Positions 44,594-53,235 of a stretch of DNA of 64,000 nt are shown here, in pieces. The stretch lies in NCBI RefSeq assembly GCF_001426865.1, contig NZ_LMFO01000006.1:83405-147404 (forward strand). Reading direction: 5' to 3'. Under the pieces are notes generated by a model. The model saw nothing but the letters and a program-made list of their open reading frames with translations. It was not told the origin of the DNA and made no database searches. The stretch's first letter is position 1. Each line of letters opens with the position of its first letter. The translations under genes were made by a program, and so were the position numbers. Source of the stretch: Paenibacillus sp. Root52. GTDB taxonomy: Bacteria > Bacillota > Bacilli > Paenibacillales > Paenibacillaceae.

Positions 44594-44655
44594 CCTCTTC
44601 GATAGCATTTATTTGGATTGCTCTCGTTCAACAATCATCTTCGCAAAAGTATCCA

Positions 44656-44934
44656 TTAACCCGTAGTCACCAACCATAGACATACTAATGGCCCTAATGT
44701 CAAACATGCTGTAATGAAGCAAATTTGCATTGCTACGATACGTTCTTCTAGTTTTTGTTTGGAGAAAAACATCCATAACGAAAGAAAACAGGCTGCTAAT
44801 GGTAAGGATATAATTCCTGTGAATGTATCCGGCTGAATGATGGTATGGATAATAGATCCACCAATAAAAATTAATACGATGAGTTCAAGAACAGATAATA
44901 TAACAAATGCTGATGCAATTTTTTTCTTCATCAT
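44656..44934 (-). CDS. Small three-TM membrane protein, unknown function
   Basis: 92 aa. Hydrophobic segments: IASAFVILSVLELIVLIFIGG, GIISLPLAACFLSLWMFFS and VAMQICFITACLTLGPLVCLWLV. The ribosome site is weak (GAAAGAAGA). Monocistronic with a terminator at 44566-44593. Not recognised. Confidence 0.55.
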   Translation of the reverse strand: MMKKKIASAFVILSVLELIVLIFIGGSIIHTIIQPDTFTGIISLPLAACFLSLWMFFSKQKLEERIVAMQICFITACLTLGPLVCLWLVTTG

Positions 44935-45206
44935 AAGAGTCTTCTTTCACTCAACTCCTTCATTGGTATTTGTTTACTATTCAAGCCTAGCACACTTATG
45001 AACCTAATAAAACCAGCTGTACATGAAGCTCAGACTTTCCATGCATGTGAAATTTTGCTCCATCTGGTTCAATTACTTTCCCATGAATCGGTGTTTACTG
45101 AGTTAAAAAGTTGACGTATATTATTAAGTATTCATTTCACATACCGTTGTACCAAAAGCGTTATTGGATAAAAAAATCAAGTAATTTCCAGCAAGGAGTA
45201 GTAGAT

Positions 45207-45548
45207 ATGCTTGATCATAAAAGACGGTCACCTCTAAACGTGTTCCTAACGTTAAGTTTAATCATTGTGTTATTATCAGCTTGCATGCCCAGCGAGCAAA
45301 AAGAAATTGTTGAAAAAGCTGAGATGGCGAGCCTAACCTATTTTAAAGAAACCTATGGAATTGATGTTGAGTTTACAGGCCACCGATTCATTCCGTCTGA
45401 CTTGTCCCATACGGTATCACTAACGGGGCATGTTAAAGGGAATACATCTCAAGAAATATTTGCAATGGTCGACTATGATACGTATGAAGTCAAAACAGGC
45501 TCAGTACCTGATGATATCCAACCTCTTAACTCGATGTATGAGGACTAA
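45207..45548 (+). CDS. Small lipoprotein of a three-member paralogous family (DUF1433-like)
   Basis: 113 aa from ATG 45207, 8 nt after AAGGAG. Lipobox LSAC with Cys26. The mature domain (EIVEKAEMASLTYFKETYGIDVEFTGHRFIPSD...SLTGHVKGN) aligns with the two lipoproteins at 53936-54256 and 54320-54664. All three share a KA..(I/L)..(Y)F...Y..(D)(V/I).F.(G/D)(Y/H) pattern followed by (L)(Y/T)G(H/Y)VK. Extracytoplasmic; function unknown. The resemblance to DUF1433 is tentative. Confidence 0.7.
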   Translation: MLDHKRRSPLNVFLTLSLIIVLLSACMPSEQKEIVEKAEMASLTYFKETYGIDVEFTGHRFIPSDLSHTVSLTGHVKGNTSQEIFAMVDYDTYEVKTGSVPDDIQPLNSMYED

Positions 45549-45567
45549 ATCCACTATATTTGCCTAC

Positions 45568-45620
45568 ACAAAAAAGCAGCGTACACGCCAAACATCATGT
45601 TCAGGTGTATCGCTGCTTTT
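45568..45620. terminator. Bidirectional terminator between lipoprotein and galK
   Basis: AAAAGCAGCG ... CGCTGCTTTT arms flanked by A and T runs on both sides of convergent genes. Confidence 0.85.
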
Positions 45621-45641
45621 ATATTAATGATGTATGCTCTC

Positions 45642-46937
45642 TTAAGCCTTGTTCAGTTCCGCATTCAGGCAGATGGAACCATGCTGACGTACGTTAACCA
45701 CGATTACTGGTGTATCCAGCATACCGCGCATCCAGTTCATGTATTCTTCTGCTTTCTCGTTTGGTACAATCGCCAGAATTACGCCAGCGAATCCACCGCC
45801 GTGTACACGACATGCGCCATCGCCGAGCTTGCTGAGGTAGTTCTCTGTCAGCGCGAGAGCCACCGAAATTTCCTGTGCACGGGAAGCTCCGCTCTGATAT
45901 ACGTTCTGGAGCCATTTCCATGATGAGTTACCGGATGCCGTAATCAGAGACAGGAAATCAGCAAAACGCCCATCACGCAGTGCCTGCACCTGTCCATCTA
46001 CACGCTGGTTCTCGGACAAGAAATGAAGTGCACGCAGCACCGCACGATCTCCAGCCGCTTCGCGGATCGCTGGCAGCTTCGCATAAATATCTTCTTCCGT
46101 AATTTCACGAACATACTCCTTACCAAGCGCCTGTGCGACTGCTTTCATCTCGTTCGGTACCGAAGCATAGTCTTCAGTCAGATCCGCATGGTTACCACCT
46201 GTATTCACGATGACCAAGGAATATCCGTTTTCTTGGAAATTCCATTCCACAGGCTCAATCACAGGTTCAGCCGGATTGGCAAAATCGATGGAGATCAATC
46301 CGCCGTAAGCACAAGCCATCTGATCCAGAAGACCGGACGGTTTATTCCAGAAGTGATTTTCCGCATATTGTCCAATCTTCGCCAACGTCACCACATCCAG
46401 CTTACCATCATTGTAGAAATGGTTCAGGATCGCGCTAATCAGCATCTCAAAGGATGCAGAAGAGCTCACGCCAGAAGCCGCAAATACGTTACTGGAGATG
46501 TCTGCCTTGAATCCACCGATGTTGTGTCCCAATTCCACGAGTCCAGCAGCGATACCACGGATCAGTCCAGTTGTACCGTCATCCTCTGTATTTGGCTTCA
46601 AGTTGGCGAGATCGATAACATACTGTTTGTCGTATCCCTCGGAATAAAACGTAATCACATTATCGTCTGTCGGTACAGCTACCGCGATGGTGTCAAGCGT
46701 GATGCTACCCGCCAAAACTTTACCATGGTTATGATCTGTATGGTTACCACCAATCTCGCTGCGCCCCGGGGAGCTGAACAATTGAACTTGCTCCTGCTCA
46801 CCAAAGTGCTCACGGAATGAAGCATTCAACTTCTCGTAACGCGCACCCTGCTCTTCGACATGCTGTGGCCCGTACATTTGCGCGAGCAATGCCTGTCCCT
46901 GTTTTGATTGAATGAGTTCTGTTACCTGTGTGGTCAT
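45642..46937 (-). CDS. galK: Galactokinase-family GHMP kinase
   Basis: 431 aa from ATG 46937, 7 nt after GGAGG. The galactokinase signature region is FSSPGRSEIGGNHTDHNHGKVLAGSI (about 54-80). The ATP-binding GHMP motif is VFAASGVSSSASFEMLISAIL (about 150-170), with the catalytic Asp in SGLLDQMACAYGG (about 205). The C-terminal motif is GACRVHGGGFAGVILAIVP (about 380). It phosphorylates galactose at C1 in the Leloir pathway. The usual NxxGEHxDY sequence appears as EIGGNHTDHNHG, a variant seen in the larger Bacillota galactokinases, so substrate assignment is likely but not certain. No galE or galT is adjacent. Confidence 0.88.
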   Translation of the reverse strand: MTTQVTELIQSKQGQALLAQMYGPQHVEEQGARYEKLNASFREHFGEQEQVQLFSSPGRSEIGGNHTDHNHGKVLAGSITLDTIAVAVPTDDNVITFYSEGYDKQYVIDLANLKPNTEDDGTTGLIRGIAAGLVELGHNIGGFKADISSNVFAASGVSSSASFEMLISAILNHFYNDGKLDVVTLAKIGQYAENHFWNKPSGLLDQMACAYGGLISIDFANPAEPVIEPVEWNFQENGYSLVIVNTGGNHADLTEDYASVPNEMKAVAQALGKEYVREITEEDIYAKLPAIREAAGDRAVLRALHFLSENQRVDGQVQALRDGRFADFLSLITASGNSSWKWLQNVYQSGASRAQEISVALALTENYLSKLGDGACRVHGGGFAGVILAIVPNEKAEEYMNWMRGMLDTPVIVVNVRQHGSICLNAELNKA

Positions 46938-46962
46938 CTCTATTCCTCCCATTTCATATGTA

Positions 46963-46980
46963 AGCGGTCTAGTAACCGCT
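46963..46980. promoter_or_regulatory. Inverted repeat in the galK upstream region
   Basis: AGCGGT-6 nt-ACCGCT, 26-43 bp upstream of the galK start codon. Position and symmetry suit an operator, but no regulator is known. Confidence 0.35.
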
Positions 46981-47030
46981 ATCTCTGATATAGCCTAAAT
47001 GTCTTCATTGATTTAGCCTTCCCCATTATC

Positions 47031-47837
47031 TCAGCTTCCGAGTCGAAAAGGTAGGGCAGAATTGAAATTTTGTAAGCGTTTTTTGAAAGCAGTATTTTCT
47101 AATTGGATCTCCACCCGCTTTACTTTACGATCTGTAGAGGATAACCATTGCTGTAAAGCATCCCAATCACTCGCGCTAATCTCGGCTGTCTTCAAACTAA
47201 ATCTGCTCTCATCTAGCCATTGATACGATAATATCGGCCAAGTTGGGTTCAACATGTATTCATTCTCAAGAGAATCCGATGCATAAGGAATGACTTGCAT
47301 AGAATTTAGATCTACTGCCACAATAATCTGTCTTTTTACACTACCACCCTCATCGTACGCATAACGCAGTAACAGCCGGTTTTGATCAGGAGATTGTTTA
47401 TAATCTTGAAATGTACCATAAGGCATGATCATGCTTCGGCTCTGTATCCCATTTGTCTCCAGCAAAAGGGTAGCACATGCTTTAGTTCCACAGCCATACT
47501 GCAACAGAGCGTGGGTCAAATCAGAGGAATCTGACTGGATCTTCACGAACTGAGTACGTTCAATCTCCAACGCCACATTCTCTGATTCGGTCAGGTAGTC
47601 CCGATATGTAGGAATATCTTCGAGCTGCAACATGAGGGTTTCCACCTCTTCATACAACTCGATACGGTCAGGAACAGAGGAAAGTGGTTGCTTATTTCGT
47701 TGTGTATGTAGCTCGGATAGAGAAGTTTCATTCAACCTCCCACGCTCATTCGCTGGAGAATTATTAACCTCGACAAAAGTGAGTAGTATAGTCATACCAA
47801 TGGATAAAAGAACTAAATGCAGTATACGTTTACTCAT
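47031..47837 (-). CDS. Exported/membrane-anchored protein, unknown function
   Basis: 268 aa. An N-terminal hydrophobic segment (ILHLVLLSIGMTILLTFVEV, about 5-24) is a signal anchor or signal peptide. The rest is hydrophilic, with beta-rich pieces (LLQYGCGTKACATLLLETNGIQSRSMIMPYG, RQIIVAVDLNSMQVIPYASDS, SRFSLKTAEISASDWDALQQWL). A CGTKAC pair of cysteines could form a disulfide outside the cell. It lies next to galK on the same strand but carries no kinship with it. Not recognised. Confidence 0.65.
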   Translation of the reverse strand: MSKRILHLVLLSIGMTILLTFVEVNNSPANERGRLNETSLSELHTQRNKQPLSSVPDRIELYEEVETLMLQLEDIPTYRDYLTESENVALEIERTQFVKIQSDSSDLTHALLQYGCGTKACATLLLETNGIQSRSMIMPYGTFQDYKQSPDQNRLLLRYAYDEGGSVKRQIIVAVDLNSMQVIPYASDSLENEYMLNPTWPILSYQWLDESRFSLKTAEISASDWDALQQWLSSTDRKVKRVEIQLENTAFKKRLQNFNSALPFRLGS

Positions 47838-48019
47838 AAGGTTAGCTCACCACCTTCTATTTTTGACGAGCTTATATAAGACAACTACATCTCAAATATA
47901 CAATTTATGGTTTCGATTCAGTTCGAGATGAATTATACTACAAGGATATCCATTTTTGGTGACAATCCACTCTCTAATCTTAAGATCGTTTACGTCATAT
48001 TAGGAGGTCATTCAACGAA

Positions 48020-48508
48020 ATGATGAAAACAAGCAAAACTACTCCAAAGGCAGTTTCCTTCTTAGCTCTGGTCTATCTCATTCTAATGGCGTTCGTCTAC
48101 GGTGCATATATCTGGATTGAACAGTACCGCCTAGATCAATCTCAGTACTGGCTCGCCTCTAGGCAACTATCTAATGAAGATGTGATCCCCATTCAACTTG
48201 TAGGTACTTGGTCAACGACGACCGAAGTGGTATTCTACGCTCTATTCGGTTGTGCATTCATTTTTGGTGTATACCGCTCTTGGCGATTGGGTTCGACGCT
48301 AAAGTCTTTCCTTATTTGGAACACCGTACTAATCGCCACTATTGGAGTTGCCGGTTATATCGTATCTCGATTCTCCGCCATGGCGATTGGTAATCTGTTG
48401 CAGCCCCTTCTATTACCAGCGAGTGTACTCGCCGCACTATTCTTGTATCAAGTATGGGTCAGTATGCGATCAAGCCGTAATCGTACCATGCGCGGTAAAC
48501 TGGAATAG
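48020..48508 (+). CDS. Four-TM membrane protein, unknown function
   Basis: 162 aa, AGGAGGT upstream. Hydrophobic helices at about 10-32, 66-84, 98-118 and 128-146, with a basic C-terminal tail (RSSRNRTMRGKLE). The extracytoplasmic loop between TM1 and TM2 has YRLDQSQYWLASRQLSNEDV. Terminated at 48513-48564. Confidence 0.6.
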   Translation: MMKTSKTTPKAVSFLALVYLILMAFVYGAYIWIEQYRLDQSQYWLASRQLSNEDVIPIQLVGTWSTTTEVVFYALFGCAFIFGVYRSWRLGSTLKSFLIWNTVLIATIGVAGYIVSRFSAMAIGNLLQPLLLPASVLAALFLYQVWVSMRSSRNRTMRGKLE

Positions 48509-48512
48509 GTTA

Positions 48513-48564
48513 GAAGCCTTTGATTATGAACTCCGGAATCGTGGAGTGGATCAGAGGTTTTTTT
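48513..48564 (+). terminator. Terminator of the 48020 membrane-protein gene
   Basis: AGCCTTTGAT...ATCAGAGGTTT outer and ACTCC/GGAGT inner arms followed by seven T. Confidence 0.75.
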
Positions 48565-48668
48565 GCCATATACGAACATATCCCAACAAGCTAATAATCC
48601 ATCCTTGACTGTAACGTTACGTCATCCTTGATAATAGGCTCTAGCTTATCCAAAAGGAGAGATGACTA

Positions 48669-49595
48669 ATGCAGATTACCGCTTTGCGTTCAGATCAGAT
48701 TTATAACACGATAATGGAAGCCACACCTGATAAAAAGTTAGAGCTGTACCGGCAACTTATGATGGAGCCTTTTATGAACAAATGGAACATTCAGCAGATC
48801 CCATTTCGCGCGAGTGAGCCACACGAGTTTGATGTTATTATGATGAATAATTTCATGAATATCTCCCCTGAGGATATAACCGCTGAGATCTGCGAGCCGT
48901 TAGCAGCGATTTCGTCTGAAGCGTTTTGGCAAAAGTGTCATGAAGCCGTTACTAGAAGTCTATCTACCTTTAGGGAGAGCGGGATTACGTTATCTGTCTC
49001 CGAATATCTATACACGATTTTATTAGGTGACAAGAATAGTCCTTCACTTACGATGAACGAAGGAATTAGCGGAGATGGTGGCATTCCGGGGTATATTATT
49101 GCGAACCTCATCCCCAATAGCTATACTCTACCTCGAATCCAATCTGTGTTAGCTCACGAATGCAATCATAACGTAAGATATCAATATATCCAGTGGGACC
49201 CACAGATTACGCTGGGAGAAATGATTGTTAGTGAGGGGCTTGCTGAAAACTTTGCTACATTCTTATATGGAGAAGAATTATTGGGACCTTGGGTGACCAA
49301 AACAAACGTGGAAACATTGAATTCCATCATTAAACCCATCATGAAGGATCAACTTCAAGTGACTGGATTCGACCAGATTAATCCGTATCTATATGGCGAT
49401 GAACTGGCGAAATTGCAAAATTTCGTTCCCGTAGGAATGCCCTATGCTGCTGGCTATGCCTGCGGCTATCACTTGATCCAATATTATCTGAACCAAACAG
49501 GCTCATCCATTATGGAAGCCACCATCACTCCGGCAAGTACTATTCTTGCTGAAACAAAGGACTTTTGGAATGAAGACACCCTATTTCACCATTAA
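48669..49595 (+). CDS. DUF2268-type putative zinc metalloprotease
   Basis: 308 aa, AAGGAGAG 7 nt before ATG. The metal site is LAHECNHNVRYQY (HExxH, about 170-182), followed by LGEMIVSEGLAENFATFLYG (about 195-214), whose downstream Glu is the expected third ligand. This is the pattern of DUF2268/YjaZ-like predicted proteases. The N-terminal half is helical; there is no signal peptide, so it should act in the cytoplasm. Its last 26 bp overlap the MerR/TipAS gene, so the two are coupled and the regulator likely controls this gene (inference). Confidence 0.8.
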   Translation: MQITALRSDQIYNTIMEATPDKKLELYRQLMMEPFMNKWNIQQIPFRASEPHEFDVIMMNNFMNISPEDITAEICEPLAAISSEAFWQKCHEAVTRSLSTFRESGITLSVSEYLYTILLGDKNSPSLTMNEGISGDGGIPGYIIANLIPNSYTLPRIQSVLAHECNHNVRYQYIQWDPQITLGEMIVSEGLAENFATFLYGEELLGPWVTKTNVETLNSIIKPIMKDQLQVTGFDQINPYLYGDELAKLQNFVPVGMPYAAGYACGYHLIQYYLNQTGSSIMEATITPASTILAETKDFWNEDTLFHH

Positions 49596-50430
49596 AGACA
49601 TTATACAGATCACCGGCATAACCAAGCGCGCATTGCATTACTATGACAAAACAGATCTGTTGAAACCGAGTAAAATCGAATCCAATGGCTATCGGTTATA
49701 TGATCAGGAAGCACTGGGGAATCTGCAAACGATTCTTCTGTTCAAAGAAATGAATTTCTCATTGAAAGATATTGCAACGATGATGAAATTATCCAAAGAT
49801 GAACAAAAGGAAATTTTAAAAGAACATCGCGGTACACTCGTGCAACGAAAACAAAAGCTACAAACGATCATTGACCAGTTGGACGAATATGTGAATGGAA
49901 CGGATATCTCTCAGCTTCAACTGTTTGACGATTCTCCCATCATGACCATTCAAGAACAGTATGAATCTGAGGCGAAGTTCGTCTACGGGGACACCTCTAA
50001 ATATCAGGAATTTGAAACTAATATGAACAGACTATCCGCTCAAGACCAGCAAAAAGCCTACCAACAGTTCTCTGTTAACATGGAGACCGTATTTCATGAA
50101 TTGGCCAAACAACAGGATCGCTCTCCCGCTTCTACGGAGGTGCAACAACTGATAGATCAATGGAAAAAGCAGCTTGAATCCTTTATGGTCTGTGATCCTG
50201 AGATTCTGGTCTGTATCGCAGAGACTTATACGACAGATCGCCGATATGCCCTATATTTTGAGCAGTTTGGCGACGCGTATTTTTCAAGGTTTTTGTACCA
50301 GGCTATTCTGGTTTATGTGCAAGGAGAAGGCACAGATATAAGTAAAGGTAAAGATAGGGATACAGCTACAAATATAGATACAGGTTCATGCTCAGGTTCA
50401 AGTGTAAGAGCACATCCTACTAAGGAGTAG
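49570..50430 (+). CDS. MerR-family regulator with TipAS effector domain
   Basis: 286 aa from ATG 49570 (MKTPYFTIKDIIQITGITKRALHYYDKTDLLKPSKIESNGYRLYD), which has AAGGA 8 nt upstream; an earlier in-frame ATG lies deeper in the protease gene. The MerR HTH is about 5-70, the dimerisation coiled coil about 75-115. The TipAS-like domain (EAKFVYGDTSKYQEFETNMNRLS ... VQQLIDQWKKQLESFMVCDPEIL ... YTTDRRYALYFEQFGDAYFSRFLYQAILVY; about 140-260) binds thiopeptide-like or other drugs in characterised members. A Gly/Thr/Ser-rich tail ends the protein. The overlap with the protease gene places both in one transcript. Confidence 0.87.
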   Translation: MKTPYFTIKDIIQITGITKRALHYYDKTDLLKPSKIESNGYRLYDQEALGNLQTILLFKEMNFSLKDIATMMKLSKDEQKEILKEHRGTLVQRKQKLQTIIDQLDEYVNGTDISQLQLFDDSPIMTIQEQYESEAKFVYGDTSKYQEFETNMNRLSAQDQQKAYQQFSVNMETVFHELAKQQDRSPASTEVQQLIDQWKKQLESFMVCDPEILVCIAETYTTDRRYALYFEQFGDAYFSRFLYQAILVYVQGEGTDISKGKDRDTATNIDTGSCSGSSVRAHPTKE

Positions 50431-50495
50431 GCCTTAAATATTACACATGCTACATCATGCCTCATGTAACTATTAAGTTCCCTTAATGTAACGAC

Positions 50496-50552
50496 AAAAG
50501 ACCTTTAAGACTTGCTTTCCTGTAAGGGATCGCAGATCGTTAAAGGTCTTTC
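50496..50552 (-). terminator. Terminator of stalk-domain gene copy 1
   Basis: AAAGACCTTTAA ... TTAAAGGTCTTT hairpin. Nearly identical to 53147-53203, and part of the same duplicated segment as the gene. Confidence 0.8.
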
Positions 50553-50590
50553 TATCTTAGTATAAGAAGTAAATAGTACAGGCGCTAATT

Positions 50591-51073
50591 TTATTGAATC
50601 GAAGACACCTGTGCCGAGATCGAAACGTTGCCCTCGTTCACCACGACTTCATTGAAGAAAGGTTCGAAGAACGAAGCTGGCACATACATCGTACCCTTCT
50701 TGGTCTGTGCAGGAACTGGTAGCTCCATATCCTGACTCAAGTTGATGATTTTCAGCTTGCCTGTAAACTTCACTTGGGTACTGCCGTTCTTCACCAGGGC
50801 TGACTGTATGCTGTCTTCGACAGATACGGCCTTTTCTGCAGCCACCCAGCTGACTTTGTAGCCCAGTGCTTCCGCCGTAGCACGTAAGGGCACCAAGACG
50901 GTTCCTTTTTGCTCGAAAGGCATCAGCTCAGACTTACTCACTTGCATCGGTTTTCCATTAACGGTTAACGTATACGTTGGAGCCGCTGCGCTCACTTTGC
51001 CTGCCGAAGCATATAAAGCCCCTGCCACCGTGACTACGCACAGCGCAGCGATGAACATAACCACCTTTTTCAT
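50591..51073 (-). CDS. Exported copper-amine-oxidase-N (stalk) domain protein, copy 1
   Basis: 160 aa. The signal peptide is MKKVVMFIAALCVVTVAGALYASAGKVSAAAP. The single Cu-amine-oxidase N-like domain (LTVNGKPMQVSKSELMPFEQKGTVLVPLRATAEALGYKVSWVAAEKAVSV) is followed by a beta-rich end. This stalk/ligand-binding module is common in secreted Paenibacillus proteins and has no catalytic role by itself. The protein is about 97% identical to the copy at 53236-53718, with five substitutions by my count. Upstream of this ATG the flank is a fragment of the family-2 repeat (51077-51113) and no ribosome site is visible, so this copy may be silent. Confidence 0.8.
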   Translation of the reverse strand: MKKVVMFIAALCVVTVAGALYASAGKVSAAAPTYTLTVNGKPMQVSKSELMPFEQKGTVLVPLRATAEALGYKVSWVAAEKAVSVEDSIQSALVKNGSTQVKFTGKLKIINLSQDMELPVPAQTKKGTMYVPASFFEPFFNEVVVNEGNVSISAQVSSIQ

Positions 51074-51076
51074 TGG

Positions 51077-51113
51077 CTAAAGAATATTTACACTAGCCAC
51101 TTCAATAACAGAA
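51077..51113. repeat. Family-2 repeat fragment fused to a start codon
   Basis: CTAAAGAATATTTACAC followed by GCCAC and a TAACAGAA-like block, matching the left end of the repeat at 4505-4689. It abuts the ATG at 51073, replacing the normal 5' flank seen at the second gene copy. Confidence 0.6.
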
Positions 51114-51128
51114 CGGGGCTCATTACAA

Positions 51129-51497
51129 TCAATCATATGCAATCCAAACTTCCTCGTTATTTGATTTGGCATTCATCAATATTTCAATAAAATGTTTAAG
51201 TATCTCCTGAGTCTCATCATAGAATTCGGCTTTATTAACCAGCTCTAGTTGCTCTAGTGCCGCATCAATATCAGGAATGACCCACGGACTATTCTCGTAC
51301 CATCCTTCGTGCAAATGATAATAATACGCTAAGGCTGTCCAATGATTAGAATCCGCTTTAATCCCCATCATTATATTATCAAAATAACCTTCCCAAATTC
51401 GTAAAGTTACGCTGCCTTCATTTTTGGAACTGTAACTGATCTGTATCTCCGGTTCACCTTCGTAGCCCTTATAGAAATCTATGATCTTATTACTCAA
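51129..51497 (-). CDS. Probable immunity protein of the adjacent polymorphic toxin
   Basis: 122 aa from TTG 51497, the only start with a good ribosome site (AGGGGGG 8 nt upstream, overlapping the toxin stop). It is acidic, cytoplasmic and has no TM: IIDFYKGYEGEPEIQISYSSK, LRIWEGYFDNIMMGIKADSNHWTALAYYYHLHEGWY, IPDIDAALEQLELVNKAEF. Small acidic proteins directly 3' of an LXG/WXG toxin with tight spacing are typically immunity factors. I do not recognise its Pfam immunity class. Confidence 0.7.
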   Translation of the reverse strand: MSNKIIDFYKGYEGEPEIQISYSSKNEGSVTLRIWEGYFDNIMMGIKADSNHWTALAYYYHLHEGWYENSPWVIPDIDAALEQLELVNKAEFYDETQEILKHFIEILMNAKSNNEEVWIAYD

Positions 51498-51511
51498 TTT
51501 CCATTCCCCCC

Positions 51512-52693
51512 TCATGGTGCAGGCCAATGCCCGTCATCCAGTACTTTCACTTGTTCCGGAGTCGAAGTCCCTTGAGTCCTAGCCCTGATTGCCGCTTGCC
51601 ATTCATACTTTGAAATCCATTGATTCGGGCCTATTAGAATATGAGATGTTTTTTGCTGTCCAGTAGTGTTCCCTGGTGTGAGTCTTTCAACTACCCAAGT
51701 ATTTCCTTGTTCAATAGGCGCATTAGGTGTCCGAGTGTGCCAACGTGATTCATACTTATAAAAACCGTCAGACCAATTAAACGAGATTTGTTCATACCCT
51801 ACTTTAGACCTTGCTTTAATTGTCGCATCTGATGGAATACTTATTGGAGAAGATCTAGCTAGGTTCTTAAACATTCTCTCTTTTCGATTTTGAGTTATCC
51901 ATTCTTGGCGTGTAGTACTTCTTTCACCGGGCTCCGCCGTATAACCTTTATTTTTGAATTGGTTGTTAGTTCTTATTACATTCAATTTATTCGTCTTAGA
52001 CGTCGAAAGTTTCAATCCACTATTTGGAACCTTATACCCTCTATTATACACTCCTGTGAAAGCTATCGCGATTTTGCTGAATTGCAGACCTGCGATAGAA
52101 ATTGCTGCCTGCCATGCAGGTACGGGCTCTCCTGTTGTGGGATGATAACCTGCCTTAAATGCATTTGACTGTTCATCAAGATAATCCCCACCACTAGACT
52201 CTGGTTGTTTCGGGCCACCCTTCATTTCCTCATAGGAGCCACCATTCTCCCAGTACTCAATAAATTCCTTTTGTCCTGGCATTCCATCTTCCGCTTCACT
52301 GGCAGGCATGTAAGCTCCAAACAAAGAATTCCAAACCATCCTTCGTTGCTCTTCTGGATTCCCTGTACCCTGGTTCATATTTAGATTTGTAGCAATCTGT
52401 CCAGCAATTGCTCCCAAGCTCACTTGTTTTTGGTCTGCCTGTTGAAACCTCTCGGCAATGGTGCTGAGGTTCTGAGAGGACTTTACCATACCTTCCAGTG
52501 CTCGATCCAATACAAGTCGGGACTGCTGAAAATCATAAAAAAACCGTTCCTGTGTTGCTCCCGACCACCGAGACTCAATGAACCCAATTCGTGCAGTTAG
52601 GTCATTGCGGATACTTTCTAACTGCTGCCTACCCTGCTCAATCTGTTTAGATACATGCAGTAGTTGCTCTGGTGTTACTTAAATTGTACTCAT
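51512..52693 (-). pseudogene. WXG100/LXG-type polymorphic toxin gene interrupted by a stop at codon 5
   Basis: From the ATG at 52693 (GGAG ribosome site) the frame reads MSTI, then TAA (52679-52681), then continues without another stop for 389 codons: VTPEQLLHVSKQIEQGRQQL and SRWSGATQERFFYDFQQSR. This is a WXG100 secretion domain with its W-S-G turn at about residue 43. A pretoxin region follows (AFKAGYHPTTGEPVPAWQAAISIAG, PT-TG-like). The C-terminal toxin domain (about 260-393) contains GYEQISFNWSDGFYKYESRWHTRTPNAP, GNTWVVERLTPGNTTG and LDDGHWPAP. It resembles the Ntox17-type domain of some Bacillus LXG toxins, a tentative call. The downstream immunity gene is intact. Alternative: a TTG at 52510 would give a product without the secretion domain. 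Confidence 0.75.
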
Positions 52694-52874
52694 ATCATTC
52701 TCCGCCATCAAAATAGGATTTCACTATGTTAGCAGAAGTTTATACTGTATACATCAGCCCATGTTCCTGAATTTTCGTTCCTGCAAAAAACTTTATTACA
52801 TCACATATAATTCTCTGGTCCCATCCCTATTCAATGAGCCACACATCAGAAAAAACAAGTTTTAAAACACAATT

Positions 52875-53042
52875 TTATCGCAAATCGGGTGGATCATACT
52901 TCAATCGGTTGTTTAGCCCCTCTATTATTTCTTCCGTTCGTTGTAGAAGCTTCTCAATGTTTCTTGGCTTTAATGACTGATTCTGCGGACACTCCTCTAA
53001 TGAGGACATATGTTGCATCGTACCGATAAATAATGCGACCAT
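52875..53042 (-). pseudogene. 3' fragment of a HEPN-like gene
   Basis: On the minus strand this encodes ALFIGTMQHMSSLEECPQNQ and LLQRTEEIIEGLNNRL before a TAA at 52875-52877. It is clearly homologous to the C-terminus of the gene at 55504-55953 (AIFIGTMQHLSSIEDF...LVQQTEEVLGELKHLL). There is no upstream continuation, so it is a truncated remnant. Confidence 0.65.
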
Positions 53043-53146
53043 TTATGTTGATTTATGGATGTGGAACTAGTTATAAATAACATTACAGCTAAAAGATCAA
53101 GTCCATGTTAGGCTCGTGCAACGATTAAGATCGTTCCTACAACGAT

Positions 53147-53203
53147 AAAAGACCTTTAAGGCTCGCTTCCCTGTGAGGGATCGCAGATCGTTAAAGGTCT
53201 TTC
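53147..53203 (-). terminator. Terminator of stalk-domain gene copy 2
   Basis: Same AAAGACCTTTAA / TTAAAGGTCTTT hairpin as at 50496-50552, duplicated together with the gene. Confidence 0.8.
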
Positions 53204-53235
53204 TATGCATGGCATATGTAGTGAAGGCGCTAATT

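Noticed and set aside
46023..46820. Long open frame (about 265 codons) antisense to galK
   Set aside because: It is the shadow of a well-supported galactokinase gene; no ribosome site, and its protein is low in family-like features.
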